The notes under the pieces were generated by a model. It was not told where the DNA came from. It worked only from the letters and a program-made list of their open reading frames with translations, and searched no databases. Shown here in pieces: positions 9,093 to 18,738 of a DNA stretch of 64,000 bases (within the stretch, counting starts at the first letter, position 1; every line of letters starts with the position of its first letter). The position numbers and the translations under genes were made by a program. Source of the stretch: Alphaproteobacteria bacterium UBA2966 (GTDB lineage: Bacteria; Pseudomonadota; Alphaproteobacteria; UBA2966); the NCBI GenBank assembly GCA_002348365.1, contig DEBC01000107.1, forward strand, positions 12,026 through 76,025, given 5' to 3'.

Positions 9093-10403
9093 ATGGCCCT
9101 GCAACCCAACGTCGACCTCGATGCCGCGTTGAAGGAGGCCCGGGACAAGTATGGCGCAGCCAATCCCAATAGCCGCGAATATTACGAATCAGCCCGGAAC
9201 TCTCTGACAGGCGGATTGGGGCGAAGTTCACTCTACTTCCAACCCTTTCCCCTGGCGTTCTCGCACGGCGAGGGCGCCTACATCTGGGACGTGGACGATC
9301 ACCGGTACGCAGATTTCATGGGTGACTACACGGCCGGCATTTACGGCCACAACCACCCGATCACCCGGCGTGTAATTCTCGAGACCTTCGACAATGGGAT
9401 CGCGCTCAACGGTCCGCACAAGCACGAAGCTCCATTCGCTGAAGCACTGTGCAAGAGATTTCCGGCCTTCGAACAGATCCGCTTCGCCAATTCCGGCACC
9501 GAGGCGAATATCTGGGCACTGAGTCTCGCCCGCGCGGTCTCGGGCAAGTCGCACGTCATGGCTTTCGAGGGCTGCTATCACGGCGGCGTATTCAACTTCG
9601 AGCACGGCCCGGCGCCCGTGAACTATCCCATCCCCTGGGTAATGGCACCGTACAATGACCTGGACGGAACATCTGCACTGATAGATGCCCACGAACATGA
9701 GCTGGCCGCCGTCATCATCGAGCCCATGGTCGGCGCCCAGGGCTGCATCCCGGCCGAAACAGACTTCCTCAAGGGCCTTCGCGAGATCACGGAGGAGAAG
9801 GGAATCATCCTGATCTTCGACGAAGTAATGACCTCGCGACTGGGACCAAACGGGTATCAGGGCGAGGTCGGCATCACGCCGGATCTGACCTCGGTAAGCA
9901 AATACCTGGGAGGCGGACTCACTTTCGGTGCCTTCGGTGGACGTGCTGACTTGATGACCCGCTACGATCAAACCGGCGAGGATCCACTACCCCAGGCCGG
10001 CACCTTCAACAACAACGTACTCACGATGACGGCGGGGCTTGCGGCGCTGGAGGAGATTTACACCGAAAGCGCGGCGCGGGACCTCAATGACCGCGGCGAC
10101 GATTTTCGACACCGCCTCAACGAACTGGCGAAAACACACGGCGTACCTGTCCAGTTCACTGGATACGGCTCGATGCTGAATATCCATTTCACTGCTGATC
10201 CAATCCTCTCACCGCAGGATATGCACAAGACCGACCTTCGTAAGCGCGACCTCTTTCACTTCGACATGATGGATCAGGCGCAGTATCTCGCCCGTTCCGG
10301 CATGATCGTGCTGTCTTTGCCGATGACGGACTCCGAGATCGATTCCTTCGTCGCGGCGGTAGATGAATTCTTCGCTAGCCGGAAATCGCTGTTGGCCGAT
10401 TAG
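9093..10403 (+). CDS. Class III aminotransferase, glutamate-1-semialdehyde aminomutase-like
   Basis: A 436-residue PLP enzyme. It shows SRLGPNGYQGEVGITPDLT followed by SVSKYLGGGL, whose lysine forms the Schiff base, and IIFDEV-like acid residues upstream (ILIFDEVMTS). The substrate-side segment FANSGTEANIWALSLARA is the phosphate-binding loop of this family. The closest family by eye is the glutamate-1-semialdehyde 2,1-aminomutase branch, but many such paralogues act on other amino acids, and no heme-biosynthesis gene is near. ATG 9093 is preceded by GGGAGG with good spacing. An ordinary role in heme synthesis would need the housekeeping hemL to be absent elsewhere, so a catabolic transaminase is the more likely reading. 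Confidence 0.85.
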   Translation: MALQPNVDLDAALKEARDKYGAANPNSREYYESARNSLTGGLGRSSLYFQPFPLAFSHGEGAYIWDVDDHRYADFMGDYTAGIYGHNHPITRRVILETFDNGIALNGPHKHEAPFAEALCKRFPAFEQIRFANSGTEANIWALSLARAVSGKSHVMAFEGCYHGGVFNFEHGPAPVNYPIPWVMAPYNDLDGTSALIDAHEHELAAVIIEPMVGAQGCIPAETDFLKGLREITEEKGIILIFDEVMTSRLGPNGYQGEVGITPDLTSVSKYLGGGLTFGAFGGRADLMTRYDQTGEDPLPQAGTFNNNVLTMTAGLAALEEIYTESAARDLNDRGDDFRHRLNELAKTHGVPVQFTGYGSMLNIHFTADPILSPQDMHKTDLRKRDLFHFDMMDQAQYLARSGMIVLSLPMTDSEIDSFVAAVDEFFASRKSLLAD

Positions 10404-10580
10404 ACCGTCGGAATTTCAGTTGTAGGCCTGCCTGCCTTTACACCTGATCGAGGTTAAGGCCCTTCCGCCGACAACCTCGAGACTGGTTCAAGCCGAGTTG
10501 CGTTCGGAGACCGGTTGAGGGTAAGGGTCATGCATATTGAGGATGGAACCAGCTGACACAGAACCGCGACTGCTTCGCGG

Positions 10581-11342
10581 ATGCTCTCACTGGTCATGGG
10601 AGGCTGGCTCCTGGCATCGGGGAACGCGCTTGCCGTAGACGCAAGCGCAATGGATGGCCACGCTATCATCGATTTGATGACGGAGCGTCACGAACAGGCG
10701 CATGAGTTCGAAATTCAGAACATGACGTTGATTGATCGGGCCGGGAACAAGGAAGAACGGGAACTTCGTCGCTACGTCCGAAAAGATGAAGACGGCGAGT
10801 TCAAATACCTGGTCGTCTTTCACAGTCCTTCAGGGGTCAAGGGTGTGGCCGTGCTGACCTGGCAGCACAAAGAAAAGGCCGACGAGCAGTGGCTCTATTT
10901 GCTCGCCTACAAAAAGAAGATGAAACGGATCGCCAAGGGCGGCCGAAAAAATTACTTCATGGGCACGGACTATACGTTCGAGGACCTTGTATCGGAGTCC
11001 GCAGATCGATTCGTCTATGAGCGTCAGGCAGACGAAAACATCGATGGGATCGATCATTTCGTCGTCGACATCAAGCCGGTGGACAAGAAGGTTGCGCGCA
11101 GTTCCGCCTATGGATTGCGACGAGTTCGAGTACGACAGGACATCGTTCTCGCGACCATCACGGAGTACTTCGACAAGCGGGGTAAACTCATAAAACGCCA
11201 GATGCTCAGTGATCTGGAAAACGTCTCCGGAGATGTTTGGCGCGCCAACCTCGCAAGAATGGAGAATCTCGCAGAGTCGCATCCCTCTATTTGTGGTCGG
11301 GCCGATCCAGTTCACGTCGCCAGTTCCGGCCTGTCCTTGTAA
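10581..11342 (+). CDS. LolA-like outer membrane lipoprotein-sorting protein, probably truncated
   Basis: The 253-residue product has a hydrophobic N-terminus ending in a probable signal cleavage site (ASGNALA-VDA) and a core that matches the LolA_like family: EERELRRYVRKDEDGEFK, FHSPSGVKGVAVLTW, and KRIAKGGRKNYFMGTDYTFEDL. Relatives are periplasmic proteins usually found with RND/MMPL exporters; none is adjacent here. Both ends look eroded. The signal peptide lacks a basic n-region and an in-frame stop lies 27 bases upstream. The conserved C-terminal strand that should follow ARMENL is replaced by about 25 unrelated residues, in the last 31 bases overlapping the convergent acetoacetyl-CoA ligase gene. 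It may be a dying gene. Confidence 0.6.
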   Translation: MLSLVMGGWLLASGNALAVDASAMDGHAIIDLMTERHEQAHEFEIQNMTLIDRAGNKEERELRRYVRKDEDGEFKYLVVFHSPSGVKGVAVLTWQHKEKADEQWLYLLAYKKKMKRIAKGGRKNYFMGTDYTFEDLVSESADRFVYERQADENIDGIDHFVVDIKPVDKKVARSSAYGLRRVRVRQDIVLATITEYFDKRGKLIKRQMLSDLENVSGDVWRANLARMENLAESHPSICGRADPVHVASSGLSL

Positions 11343-13273
11343 TGCTCCAGCGCCTGCGGATTCGCCATGGCGTCCGTGTTACGCACGGGCCGACCATGAA
11401 TAATCTCACGGACGGCGAGTTCGGTGATCTTGCCGGAAATGGTCCGCGGCAGGTCGGGGACCTGAAGGATTTTCGCGGGCACGTGCCGGGGCGAAGCGTT
11501 CTGGCGAATCTGAATGCGGATACGATCGACCAATGCGTCGTCGAGTTCCAGGCCCTCGCGCAAACGGACGAACAGGACGACCCGCGTATCGCCCTCCCAT
11601 TCCTGTCCGATCACCAAGCCTTCCTCCACCTCATCGAGTTGCTCTACCTGACGATAGATTTCCGCCGTGCCAATGCGCACTCCGCCCGGATTGAGCACGG
11701 CGTCGGAGCGGCCGAAGATGATCATGCCGTCGTGGTCGGTGAGCTCACACCAGTCCCCGTGCCGCCAAACGTTGGCGAATACGTCGAAATAGGCGTCGTG
11801 GTACTTCGAGCCGTCGGAGTCATTCCAGAACGACACGGGCATCGACGGGAAAGAGGACGTACAGACCAACTCGCCACGTTCCCCGCGTACGGAGTGCCCG
11901 TCGGCGTCGAAAACATCCACCGCCATTCCCAGCGCCCGTGTCTGCAGCTCACCGCGCCAAACGGAGCCCGTCGGGTTTCCCCCGGCAAAGCAGCCCATGA
12001 TGTCCGTGCCGCCGGAGATGGAGGAAAGGCAGACATCCGATTTGATGTGCTGGTAGACGAAATCGAATGATTCGGGCACCAGGACGGACCCCGTCGTGAG
12101 GATCGCCTTCACGGTCGACAGATCATGCGTATCCTTGGGTGAAAGCCCCTGGTTCTTGACGGCGTCGATATACTTGGCCGACGTCCCGAACACCGTCATA
12201 CCCGCCGCATCGGCATAGTCGAATATGGTGTTGCCGTCGGGATAGAACGGCGAGCCGTCATAGAGCAGCAAAGTCGCCTCTGACGCCAACCCAGCCGCCA
12301 GCCAATTCCACATCATCCAGCCGCACGTAGTGAAGTAGTAGAGACGGTCGCCCGGCTTGATGTCGGAATGCAGGCGGTGCTCCTTCAGGTTTTGAAGGAG
12401 AGACCCTCCGTGCCCGTGCACGATGCACTTGGGCATGCCGGTGGTGCCCGACGAATAGAGAATGACGAGGGGATCGTTGAAATCCACTCGTTCAAACGCG
12501 ATGTCTCCCGGCTGGTACGCCCCGCTGAATTCATCGAAACGAACGGTCAGAGCGAGATCTCCGATCGGCGGATCCTGGCGCGAATACGGCACCACAACCG
12601 TGCATTCGAGACTGTCCAGCTCAGCCTGGACGGCCGCGACCCGCTCCAGGCTGTCAAATGGCTTGCCGTTGTAAAAATAGCCGTCACCCGCGAACAGAAC
12701 CTTCGGTGTGATCTGTCCGAAACGATCCAAGAGTCCTTTGACGCCGAAATCCGGTGAGCAGGAAGACCAGATGGCGCCAAGACTCGTGGTGGCCAGCATG
12801 GCGATGATGGTTTCGGGCATATTGGGCATGAAACCCGCCACGCGATCGCCCTTCGCGACGCCCATGGCGGCAAGTGCCTGGGCCGTGCAGGACACTTGGT
12901 CGTAGACTTCATTAAAGGTGAGCTCGCGGCGGACTTGATCTTCGCCCCAGAAAACCATCGCCACAGCGTCATCGCGCCGACGCAGCAGGTTCTCCGGGTA
13001 ACTGAGACGTGCGTCGGGAAACCAGCGCGCGCCGGGCATCCGATGTTTGTGTTCCACGATGCGCTCGCCCCGCTTCTCCGCGACAACGTCGCAGTAATCC
13101 CACAACGAGAGCCAGAACTTTTCATCCTCCTCGACCGTCCAACGCCAGAACGCTGAGAAATCGATAAACGTCTCATCCCAGCGCTCCTCCATGGCGCGCA
13201 TGAAGGCGTACAGGGTGGTCTGTTCGACACGATCTTGTGCCGGTTCCCATAGCGGTTGCGCATCACCCTGCAT
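11312..13273 (-). CDS. Acetoacetate--CoA ligase
   Basis: A 653-residue ANL-superfamily enzyme of the length expected for acetoacetyl-CoA synthetase. The AMP-binding motif LYSSGTTGMPKCIVHGHGG is clear, as are the N-terminal ACS-type cap (FSAFWRWTVEEDEKFW) and the hinge region FGRSDAVLNPGGVRIGTAEIY. The C-terminal catalytic lysine is in RTISGKITELAVR. It makes acetoacetyl-CoA from acetoacetate, CoA and ATP in the cytoplasm, feeding ketone bodies or leucine-type degradation products and polyhydroxybutyrate turnover. The gene stands alone on the minus strand and its 3' end overlaps the LolA-like gene by 31 bases, tail to tail. Confidence 0.93.
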   Translation of the reverse strand: MQGDAQPLWEPAQDRVEQTTLYAFMRAMEERWDETFIDFSAFWRWTVEEDEKFWLSLWDYCDVVAEKRGERIVEHKHRMPGARWFPDARLSYPENLLRRRDDAVAMVFWGEDQVRRELTFNEVYDQVSCTAQALAAMGVAKGDRVAGFMPNMPETIIAMLATTSLGAIWSSCSPDFGVKGLLDRFGQITPKVLFAGDGYFYNGKPFDSLERVAAVQAELDSLECTVVVPYSRQDPPIGDLALTVRFDEFSGAYQPGDIAFERVDFNDPLVILYSSGTTGMPKCIVHGHGGSLLQNLKEHRLHSDIKPGDRLYYFTTCGWMMWNWLAAGLASEATLLLYDGSPFYPDGNTIFDYADAAGMTVFGTSAKYIDAVKNQGLSPKDTHDLSTVKAILTTGSVLVPESFDFVYQHIKSDVCLSSISGGTDIMGCFAGGNPTGSVWRGELQTRALGMAVDVFDADGHSVRGERGELVCTSSFPSMPVSFWNDSDGSKYHDAYFDVFANVWRHGDWCELTDHDGMIIFGRSDAVLNPGGVRIGTAEIYRQVEQLDEVEEGLVIGQEWEGDTRVVLFVRLREGLELDDALVDRIRIQIRQNASPRHVPAKILQVPDLPRTISGKITELAVREIIHGRPVRNTDAMANPQALEHYKDRPELAT

Positions 13274-13484
13274 GGAGAACTCCTTGGGTCTCGGGTCTGG
13301 GCTATTTCGAGTCCGTCACACGTGCGAATAATGCCGAGGACGCGGGCACGTGGGAAGCGCCTGCCGGGCAAATTGATCATGTGACCCCAACGAGAATCCG
13401 CGCGAGCCCGCTCCATCATGCTGTATGTATGTGAGACAAGAGGGGGGGTATTGATCTCTCCCTCAGTCCGCAGGCCACCATCCC

Positions 13485-14429
13485 ATGACCGATCCCAGCA
13501 GTGCCGGAGTGCCTTCCAGCCGCGCGGAAGCCGCCGCCTCACAAGGGCGGCTTACGGCAGCTGCAAAGGGCGCCATTCTGATGATCGTGGCCTCGCTGTT
13601 CTTCTCAACCATGGTCGGTGGCATTCGCGAGGTCTCGTCCTCGATACCCGCCATTGAAACCGTATTCTTCCGCAATTTGTTCGGGCTCATGGCGCTGTCG
13701 CCCCTTTTCTTCCGCCATGGTCTCGGCATCCTTCGCGCAAACCGCTACGGACTGCTCCTCGTTCGCGGCTGCATGGCTTTGGTGTTCCAAGTCACCTGGT
13801 TCTACGCCGTTTCGGTGGTTCCGGTCGCAGACGCAGTGGCACTCAGCTTCACGGCCCCGCTGTTCACGACTGTTCTGGCCATCATCGTCCTCAAGGAAGT
13901 TGTACGTTTACGACGCTGGACGGCCACCCTGGTCGGTTTCGCGGGCGCTATCCTGATTCTCCGTCCGGGATTTGCCGAACTCGATCCGAATCTTCTCATC
14001 GTGATTCTATCGGCTGCAGGTATGGCGGCCGCCTTCATCGTCATCAAGATCCTCTCGCGCACCGAGTCATCGACGACGATCGTCGCTTACCTCAACCTGT
14101 TCATGGTTCCCGCCGCCCTCATTCCCGCGCTGTTCGTCTGGCAGTGGCCGACCGCCGAGGAACTCATGTGGTTGATCATGGTTGGCGTCTCGGGAACCTG
14201 CGCCCACCTGGCCATGACGAAGGCTTTTGCCATTGCCGAGACCACGGTGATCATGCCCTTCGACTTCACGCGCCTGCCGTTCACGGCTTTGATTGGGTAC
14301 ATCGCCTTTAGCGAAGTGCCCGATATTTGGACCTGGGTCGGTGCAGCCATCATTTTTTCGAGCACATTCTACATTGCCCGTCGTGAAGCCCAGATCGAGC
14401 GCGAGGCACGCGATCGATCGGGAGGCTGA
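13485..14429 (+). CDS. DMT family transporter (EamA)
   Basis: A 314-residue protein with ten predicted transmembrane helices in two EamA repeats. The first begins at about residue 25 (GAILMIVASLFFSTMVGGIRE) and the second near residue 155. The conserved end of the first repeat is VALSFTAPLFTTVLAIIVLKE and that of the second is MPFDFTRLPFTALIGYIAFSE. Members export small metabolites such as amino acids or S-adenosylmethionine. The ATG 13485 is separated by 211 bases from the divergent acetoacetyl-CoA ligase gene; in that gap I found no convincing promoter or operator. The substrate cannot be predicted. Confidence 0.88.
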   Translation: MTDPSSAGVPSSRAEAAASQGRLTAAAKGAILMIVASLFFSTMVGGIREVSSSIPAIETVFFRNLFGLMALSPLFFRHGLGILRANRYGLLLVRGCMALVFQVTWFYAVSVVPVADAVALSFTAPLFTTVLAIIVLKEVVRLRRWTATLVGFAGAILILRPGFAELDPNLLIVILSAAGMAAAFIVIKILSRTESSTTIVAYLNLFMVPAALIPALFVWQWPTAEELMWLIMVGVSGTCAHLAMTKAFAIAETTVIMPFDFTRLPFTALIGYIAFSEVPDIWTWVGAAIIFSSTFYIARREAQIEREARDRSGG

Positions 14430-14458
14430 CCGCAGGATGGCGCCGCCCAAAGCCGCAA

Positions 14459-14869
14459 TTAGGATGGTTCGTCGGGGGTGTGTAACGTAGTGCCGGTGAG
14501 ATCGCTGAGAACCGAGGATGCACGTTCCCGGTGATCACTGGTGATATGGCGCCTCACCGTACCGATCACTGCCGCAAGCACCGTGGCGTCATCAGTGAAA
14601 CCCAATCCAGCAATAAAATCCGGAATCATATCGGTGGGCACCACGAAGTAGGCGAGAGCCCCGAGCAACATGACCTGAACATGCCGGGGGGTCCGGGGAT
14701 CTATGGCGCAGAAATAGGCGGCAATGGCTTCATCGAGGAAGGGTACCCTCCCCAGGGTCCGTCTGACCTTGTTCCAAAACCCACTCTGAACGATTTGGGC
14801 GTCGTCATCCGACCCCAAATCGTGGCCGCCGCGGTCGTCAGAGTTGGACATGTCATGCATATGGGTCAT
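14459..14869 (-). CDS. YkvA family protein (DUF1232)
   Basis: The 136-residue protein has a disordered acidic N-terminus (about residues 1-27, rich in Asp, His and Ser) followed by the DUF1232 core with a hydrophobic hairpin: MLLGALAYFVVPTDMIPDFI, then a GFTDDATVLAAVIGTV segment. That VVPxDxIPDxI pattern with a following DD is diagnostic of the YkvA family, small membrane-associated proteins of unknown function. It is convergent with the DMT transporter. The start is uncertain because three methionines occur in the first seven residues, 14869, 14860 and 14851 all being possible. Confidence 0.85.
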   Translation of the reverse strand: MTHMHDMSNSDDRGGHDLGSDDDAQIVQSGFWNKVRRTLGRVPFLDEAIAAYFCAIDPRTPRHVQVMLLGALAYFVVPTDMIPDFIAGLGFTDDATVLAAVIGTVRRHITSDHRERASSVLSDLTGTTLHTPDEPS

Positions 14870-14973
14870 CAGGGATCAGCCCGCAACAGAGTTCTTATCG
14901 CGTATCCAGAGCCAATCTGCTAAATCAACGCTTCGGTTTGAGACCGTTGCTTTCACAGATATGGGGACACGCT

Positions 14974-15738
14974 ATGGATCTCAATGGGACTGCTGCCATT
15001 GTCACCGGCGGGGCATCGGGCCTAGGCGCTGCAACAGCCCGTGCGTTGGCTGCGTCCGGAGCCAAGGTCGCGATATTCGACATCAACGCGGAAGCCGCGC
15101 AAACGATGGCATCCGAGATTGGCGGTGTCGGGATCGAATGCGACGTATCCAGTTCGGACGCCGCCGAGGCCGCCATTGCTGCTGCACGGGAGGCCCATGG
15201 TGTCGCCCGGGTGCTGGTCAATTGCGCGGGAATCGGCCCGCCCGGTCGGGCAGTCAGCCGCCGAGGTCCTCTCCCACTCGACGATTTCCGCAAGATCATC
15301 GAGATCAATCTGATCGGTACCTTCAACTGCGCACGCTTGGCCGCAGCAGAGATGCTGGAACTCGACCCGGAAAACGACGACGGAGAGCGAGGCGTAATCG
15401 TCAACACTTCCTCGGTCGCGGCCTATGACGGCCAAATCGGTCAACCGGCCTACTCGGCTTCAAAGGGCGGCATTGCGTCTCTCACGCTGCCACTGGCCCG
15501 AGAATTTGCGTCGAAAGGCGTCCGCGTCATGACCGTTGCTCCAGGCTTGTTCGCGACACCGCTGATGTTTTCGCTGCCCGAGGAGGCGCAGAAGGCGCTT
15601 GGTGAGAGCGTACCCTTCCCGTCGCGGCTTGGGACCGCGGACGAATATGCCTCGATGGTGCTTTATATCTGCGGCAACCGGATGCTGAACGGAGAAGTCA
15701 TCCGGCTGGACGGTGCGTTGCGCATGGCGCCGAGATAG
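14974..15738 (+). CDS. SDR family oxidoreductase, 3-hydroxyacyl-CoA dehydrogenase type II-like
   Basis: A 254-residue short-chain dehydrogenase. The cofactor loop TGGASGLG is at residues 12-19, the NCAG motif follows near 90, and the catalytic pair is in YSASKGG with the serine in VNTSSVAAYDG. An aspartate after strand 2 (FDIN) predicts NAD specificity. The long loop GPPGRAVSRRGPLPLDDF and the ending VIRLDGALRMAPR match the HSD17B10-like branch that oxidises 3-hydroxy-2-methylbutyryl-CoA in isoleucine breakdown. Pathway assignment is inference as no other gene of that pathway is adjacent. ATG 14974 is preferred to TTG 14938 because the conserved family start is MDLNG. The stop precedes the next gene by 40 bases. 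Confidence 0.88.
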   Translation: MDLNGTAAIVTGGASGLGAATARALAASGAKVAIFDINAEAAQTMASEIGGVGIECDVSSSDAAEAAIAAAREAHGVARVLVNCAGIGPPGRAVSRRGPLPLDDFRKIIEINLIGTFNCARLAAAEMLELDPENDDGERGVIVNTSSVAAYDGQIGQPAYSASKGGIASLTLPLAREFASKGVRVMTVAPGLFATPLMFSLPEEAQKALGESVPFPSRLGTADEYASMVLYICGNRMLNGEVIRLDGALRMAPR

Positions 15739-15778
15739 GGCAGGGAGACCAAGAGTTGCGGGGAACCCCGCCGTAAAG

Positions 15779-16210
15779 ATGGTGGAGAACGGTGCGCGCA
15801 CATCTGACGCGCCACCGAGCGCGTCGGACGTCGAAGCGCTGGCCGCCGAGGTCTATGCCTCGTTGCCCGGTGCGTTCCGCGCCCGGACGGCGGATGTGGT
15901 AATCCAAGTCGCGGAATTCCCCGACGCGGAAACGATGCGTGAACTTCGAGCGGAGAACGAGTTCGAGCTCCTGGGTCTCTATCGGGGTGTGAGCCTGGAT
16001 CAGCGAAGCGTTCTCGATGCCCCATCGGATGTCGAAATCATATTTCTCTACCGGCGCCCGATCCTTGACTTCTGGTGTGAATCCGAAGAGTCGCTCGCGG
16101 CGATCGTCAGAAATGTGCTGGTCCACGAGATTGGTCATCACTTCGGATTGTCGGATGCGGACATGGAATCGATCGAGTTCGGGGCGGACACCGAGACCGA
16201 CACACCTTGA
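15779..16210 (+). CDS. Metallopeptidase family protein (Zincin_1)
   Basis: A 143-residue protein with a single zinc-binding motif VHEIGHHFGLSDADME, in which HEIGH is the HExxH and the DADM acid follows. The upstream segments FELLGLYRG and IIFLYRRPILDFW are the conserved strands of the small PF06262-type zincins found in many Alphaproteobacteria and Actinobacteria, whose physiological substrate is unknown. Start at ATG 15779 begins after the SDR stop; the frame remains open upstream but would overlap the SDR gene. It probably shares a transcript with the SDR. The C-terminus ends soon after the motif, which is normal for this family. Confidence 0.82.
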   Translation: MVENGARTSDAPPSASDVEALAAEVYASLPGAFRARTADVVIQVAEFPDAETMRELRAENEFELLGLYRGVSLDQRSVLDAPSDVEIIFLYRRPILDFWCESEESLAAIVRNVLVHEIGHHFGLSDADMESIEFGADTETDTP

Positions 16211-16290
16211 CGTTGCCGAGCCGGAACCCCATGAATCGTCAGTGAAACCGCACCCCGTCACTCTTAACGTGTAACCAACTGGATTCCGTC

Positions 16291-18738
16291 ATGGCTCCTC
16301 GGCCATTGAGCAAGAACGCGCTCTATACACGCTGCCGAACGTCCGAACTCCCGTTCAGGACGACGGCGGACCTGACGCCCCACGTCGGTGTCCTGGGGCA
16401 GGAGAGGGCTGTCGAGGCCTTGCACTTCGGCACTCGAATCAAGCGGGATGGGTACAATTTGTTCGTTCATGGCGCCCAGGGGACGGGACGCCATACGACG
16501 GTGCGGGAATATTTGGAGCGGGCAGCCCAGGACCAGCCCGTACCCAACGACTGGTGCGTACTGAACAATTTCGAGGATGCTCAAAAGCCCCTGGCCGTCG
16601 AACTCCCACCTGGCCGCGGCTCTGAACTTCGAGAGGACATGACAAACCTCATCGAAGAATTGAAGACCGCGATCCCGGCTGCATTCGACAGTGAAGACTA
16701 CCGCGCCCGCCGCCAAGCCATTGACCAGGAATTCAAGGAGAAGCAGGAACACGCCTTCGAGGAGCTTGCCGAAAAAGCCAAGAAAAAGAGCGTGGCTCTC
16801 GTGCGCACCCCCGTCGGACTGGCGCTCGCTCCCATGAAAGACGGCGAGGTCATCTCACCGGAGGTTTTCCAGCGCCTGAAGGTAGAAGAACGGCAACAGT
16901 TCGAATCGGAGATCGAATCGCTGCAGCAGGAACTGCAGGCGACCGTGCGTCAAATTCCTGAGTGGGACAAGGACCGGCGCAACCAGATTCGAGACCTCAA
17001 TCGGGATGTGTCTGCCTTCGCAGTGGGGCACATGATCGAGGCTCTCAAGGAACGCTATGGAGAGTTTTCGCGGATCGTCTCCTACCTCGAGGCCGTGTCA
17101 TCAGACATTACCGACAACGTGGACGTGTTCCTGGCCGATCATCAGGCGCAAATGCAGGCGCAGATGCAGGCGCAAACGGGTCAACCGGGCATGCCCGGAA
17201 ATCCACTGCCGCAGCTGCAGGCGTCGATGGCCTTACGCCGTTACGAAATAAACCTGCTGGTGGATAATTCCTCGAACGGCGGCGCCCCCGTGATATACGA
17301 GGACAATCCGACGTTCGCCAACCTCATCGGACGAGTCGAACACATCGCTGAGATGGGCGCTCTGGTGACCGATTTCGGCCTGATCCGTTCGGGTGCGCTC
17401 CACCGCGCCAATGGTGGTTATCTCATTGTCGATGCCGTCAAGTTGCTGATACAGCCATATGCATACGAAGGACTCAAGCGGGCATTGGATTCACGCATGG
17501 TGCGCATCGAATCGCTGGGCCAGGCACTAAGTCTCGTGAGCACAGTCTCACTTGAACCCGAGCCTATCCCGCTGGACGTTAAAGTGATTCTGACCGGCGA
17601 ACCCAGAATCTATTACCTGCTGTCCAACCTCGATCCGGAGTTCAATGACTTGTTCAAGGTGTCGGTGGACTACGGCGGGGACATGGACCGGTCCGAGACC
17701 GGCATACTCGCGTACGCCCGACTCATCGCAGCCTTGGCGAGTAAGGAAGAACTTCGAGCCTTCGATCGACGGGCCGTCGCCCGCTTGATCGAACACAGTG
17801 CCCGAATTTCGGACGACTCGGAGAAGTTGAGCCTGCGTATGGGCCGCGTGACGGACGTCATGCGGGAAGCCGATTTCTGGGCCGCGGAAAACCAGCGGAA
17901 TGTGGTGTCGCCGGCCGACGTACAGCAGGCCATCGACACCCGTGTCCGACGTGCCGACAGGTTGCGAGAACGCTCACAGGAGCAGATCACGCGGGGAACC
18001 GTGCTGATCGACACCGAGGGTGCGCAAGTTGGCCAGATCAACGGACTCGCCGTTATTTCGCTGGGCGAATTTTCCTTCGGGCGTCCTGGCCGAATCACTG
18101 CCCGCGTCCGGATGGGACGAGGGCAGGTGCTGGACATCGAACGCGAGGTCGAACTGGGTGGCCCGTTGCACTCGAAGGGCGTACTAATTCTGTCGGGTTT
18201 CCTCAGTGCACGGTACGCCCTAGACCGACCGTTGTCGCTGTCGGCCAGCCTCGTATTCGAACAGTCCTACGGGGGTATCGACGGCGACTCCGCGTCGTCC
18301 GCTGAACTCTATGCCTTGCTGTCAGCTTTGTCGGGACTGCCCTTGGAGCAGTCGCTCGCCGTCACCGGTTCTGTCAATCAAAAGGGAGAAGTGCAGGCTA
18401 TCGGCGGCGTCAACGAGAAGATCGAAGGCTTCTTTGATATTTGTCAGGAACGGGGACTCACCGGCAATCAAGGTGTCCTGATACCGGCGTCCAATACCAA
18501 GCATCTGATGCTGCGGCACGATGTCGTCGATGCCTGTGCTTCGGGAAAGTTTCGCGTTTTCCCCGTAAGCACCATCGACGAAGGAATGGAAATTCTGACG
18601 GGTCGGCGCGCCGGGACCCGCGGCAAGAATGGTCGCTTCGGCGCAAATACGATCAATCGGCTGGTGGAAGACCGTCTTCGCGCCCTGGCCGACGACCTGC
18701 GCGAGTTCAGCCGCGGCGTAAGGGAGAACAACCAGTGA
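16291..18738 (+). CDS. Lon-family AAA protease (LonB/YcbZ-like)
   Basis: An 815-residue protein. The N-terminal Lon-like ATPase portion has GAQGTGRHT at residues 61-69 where the P-loop lysine is arginine, a long coiled helical insert (about residues 140-290) that includes a Gln/Met-rich low-complexity run around 288-300, and a C-terminal Lon peptidase domain. The catalytic dyad is visible: serine 667 in GDSASSAE and lysine 710 in GGVNEKIEG, 43 residues apart as in Lon. The helix GGYLIVDAVKLL and the arginine-finger-type region are typical. It should degrade damaged or regulatory proteins in the cytoplasm. It overlaps the following universal stress gene by four bases, suggesting translational coupling in a stress operon. 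Confidence 0.88.
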   Translation: MAPRPLSKNALYTRCRTSELPFRTTADLTPHVGVLGQERAVEALHFGTRIKRDGYNLFVHGAQGTGRHTTVREYLERAAQDQPVPNDWCVLNNFEDAQKPLAVELPPGRGSELREDMTNLIEELKTAIPAAFDSEDYRARRQAIDQEFKEKQEHAFEELAEKAKKKSVALVRTPVGLALAPMKDGEVISPEVFQRLKVEERQQFESEIESLQQELQATVRQIPEWDKDRRNQIRDLNRDVSAFAVGHMIEALKERYGEFSRIVSYLEAVSSDITDNVDVFLADHQAQMQAQMQAQTGQPGMPGNPLPQLQASMALRRYEINLLVDNSSNGGAPVIYEDNPTFANLIGRVEHIAEMGALVTDFGLIRSGALHRANGGYLIVDAVKLLIQPYAYEGLKRALDSRMVRIESLGQALSLVSTVSLEPEPIPLDVKVILTGEPRIYYLLSNLDPEFNDLFKVSVDYGGDMDRSETGILAYARLIAALASKEELRAFDRRAVARLIEHSARISDDSEKLSLRMGRVTDVMREADFWAAENQRNVVSPADVQQAIDTRVRRADRLRERSQEQITRGTVLIDTEGAQVGQINGLAVISLGEFSFGRPGRITARVRMGRGQVLDIEREVELGGPLHSKGVLILSGFLSARYALDRPLSLSASLVFEQSYGGIDGDSASSAELYALLSALSGLPLEQSLAVTGSVNQKGEVQAIGGVNEKIEGFFDICQERGLTGNQGVLIPASNTKHLMLRHDVVDACASGKFRVFPVSTIDEGMEILTGRRAGTRGKNGRFGANTINRLVEDRLRALADDLREFSRGVRENNQ

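Noticed and set aside
17148..17180. Short 12-base tandem repeat within the Lon-family gene
   Set aside because: It encodes a Gln/Met-rich linker in a coiled insert; low-complexity linkers are common in this protein family and the repeat is only about three units.
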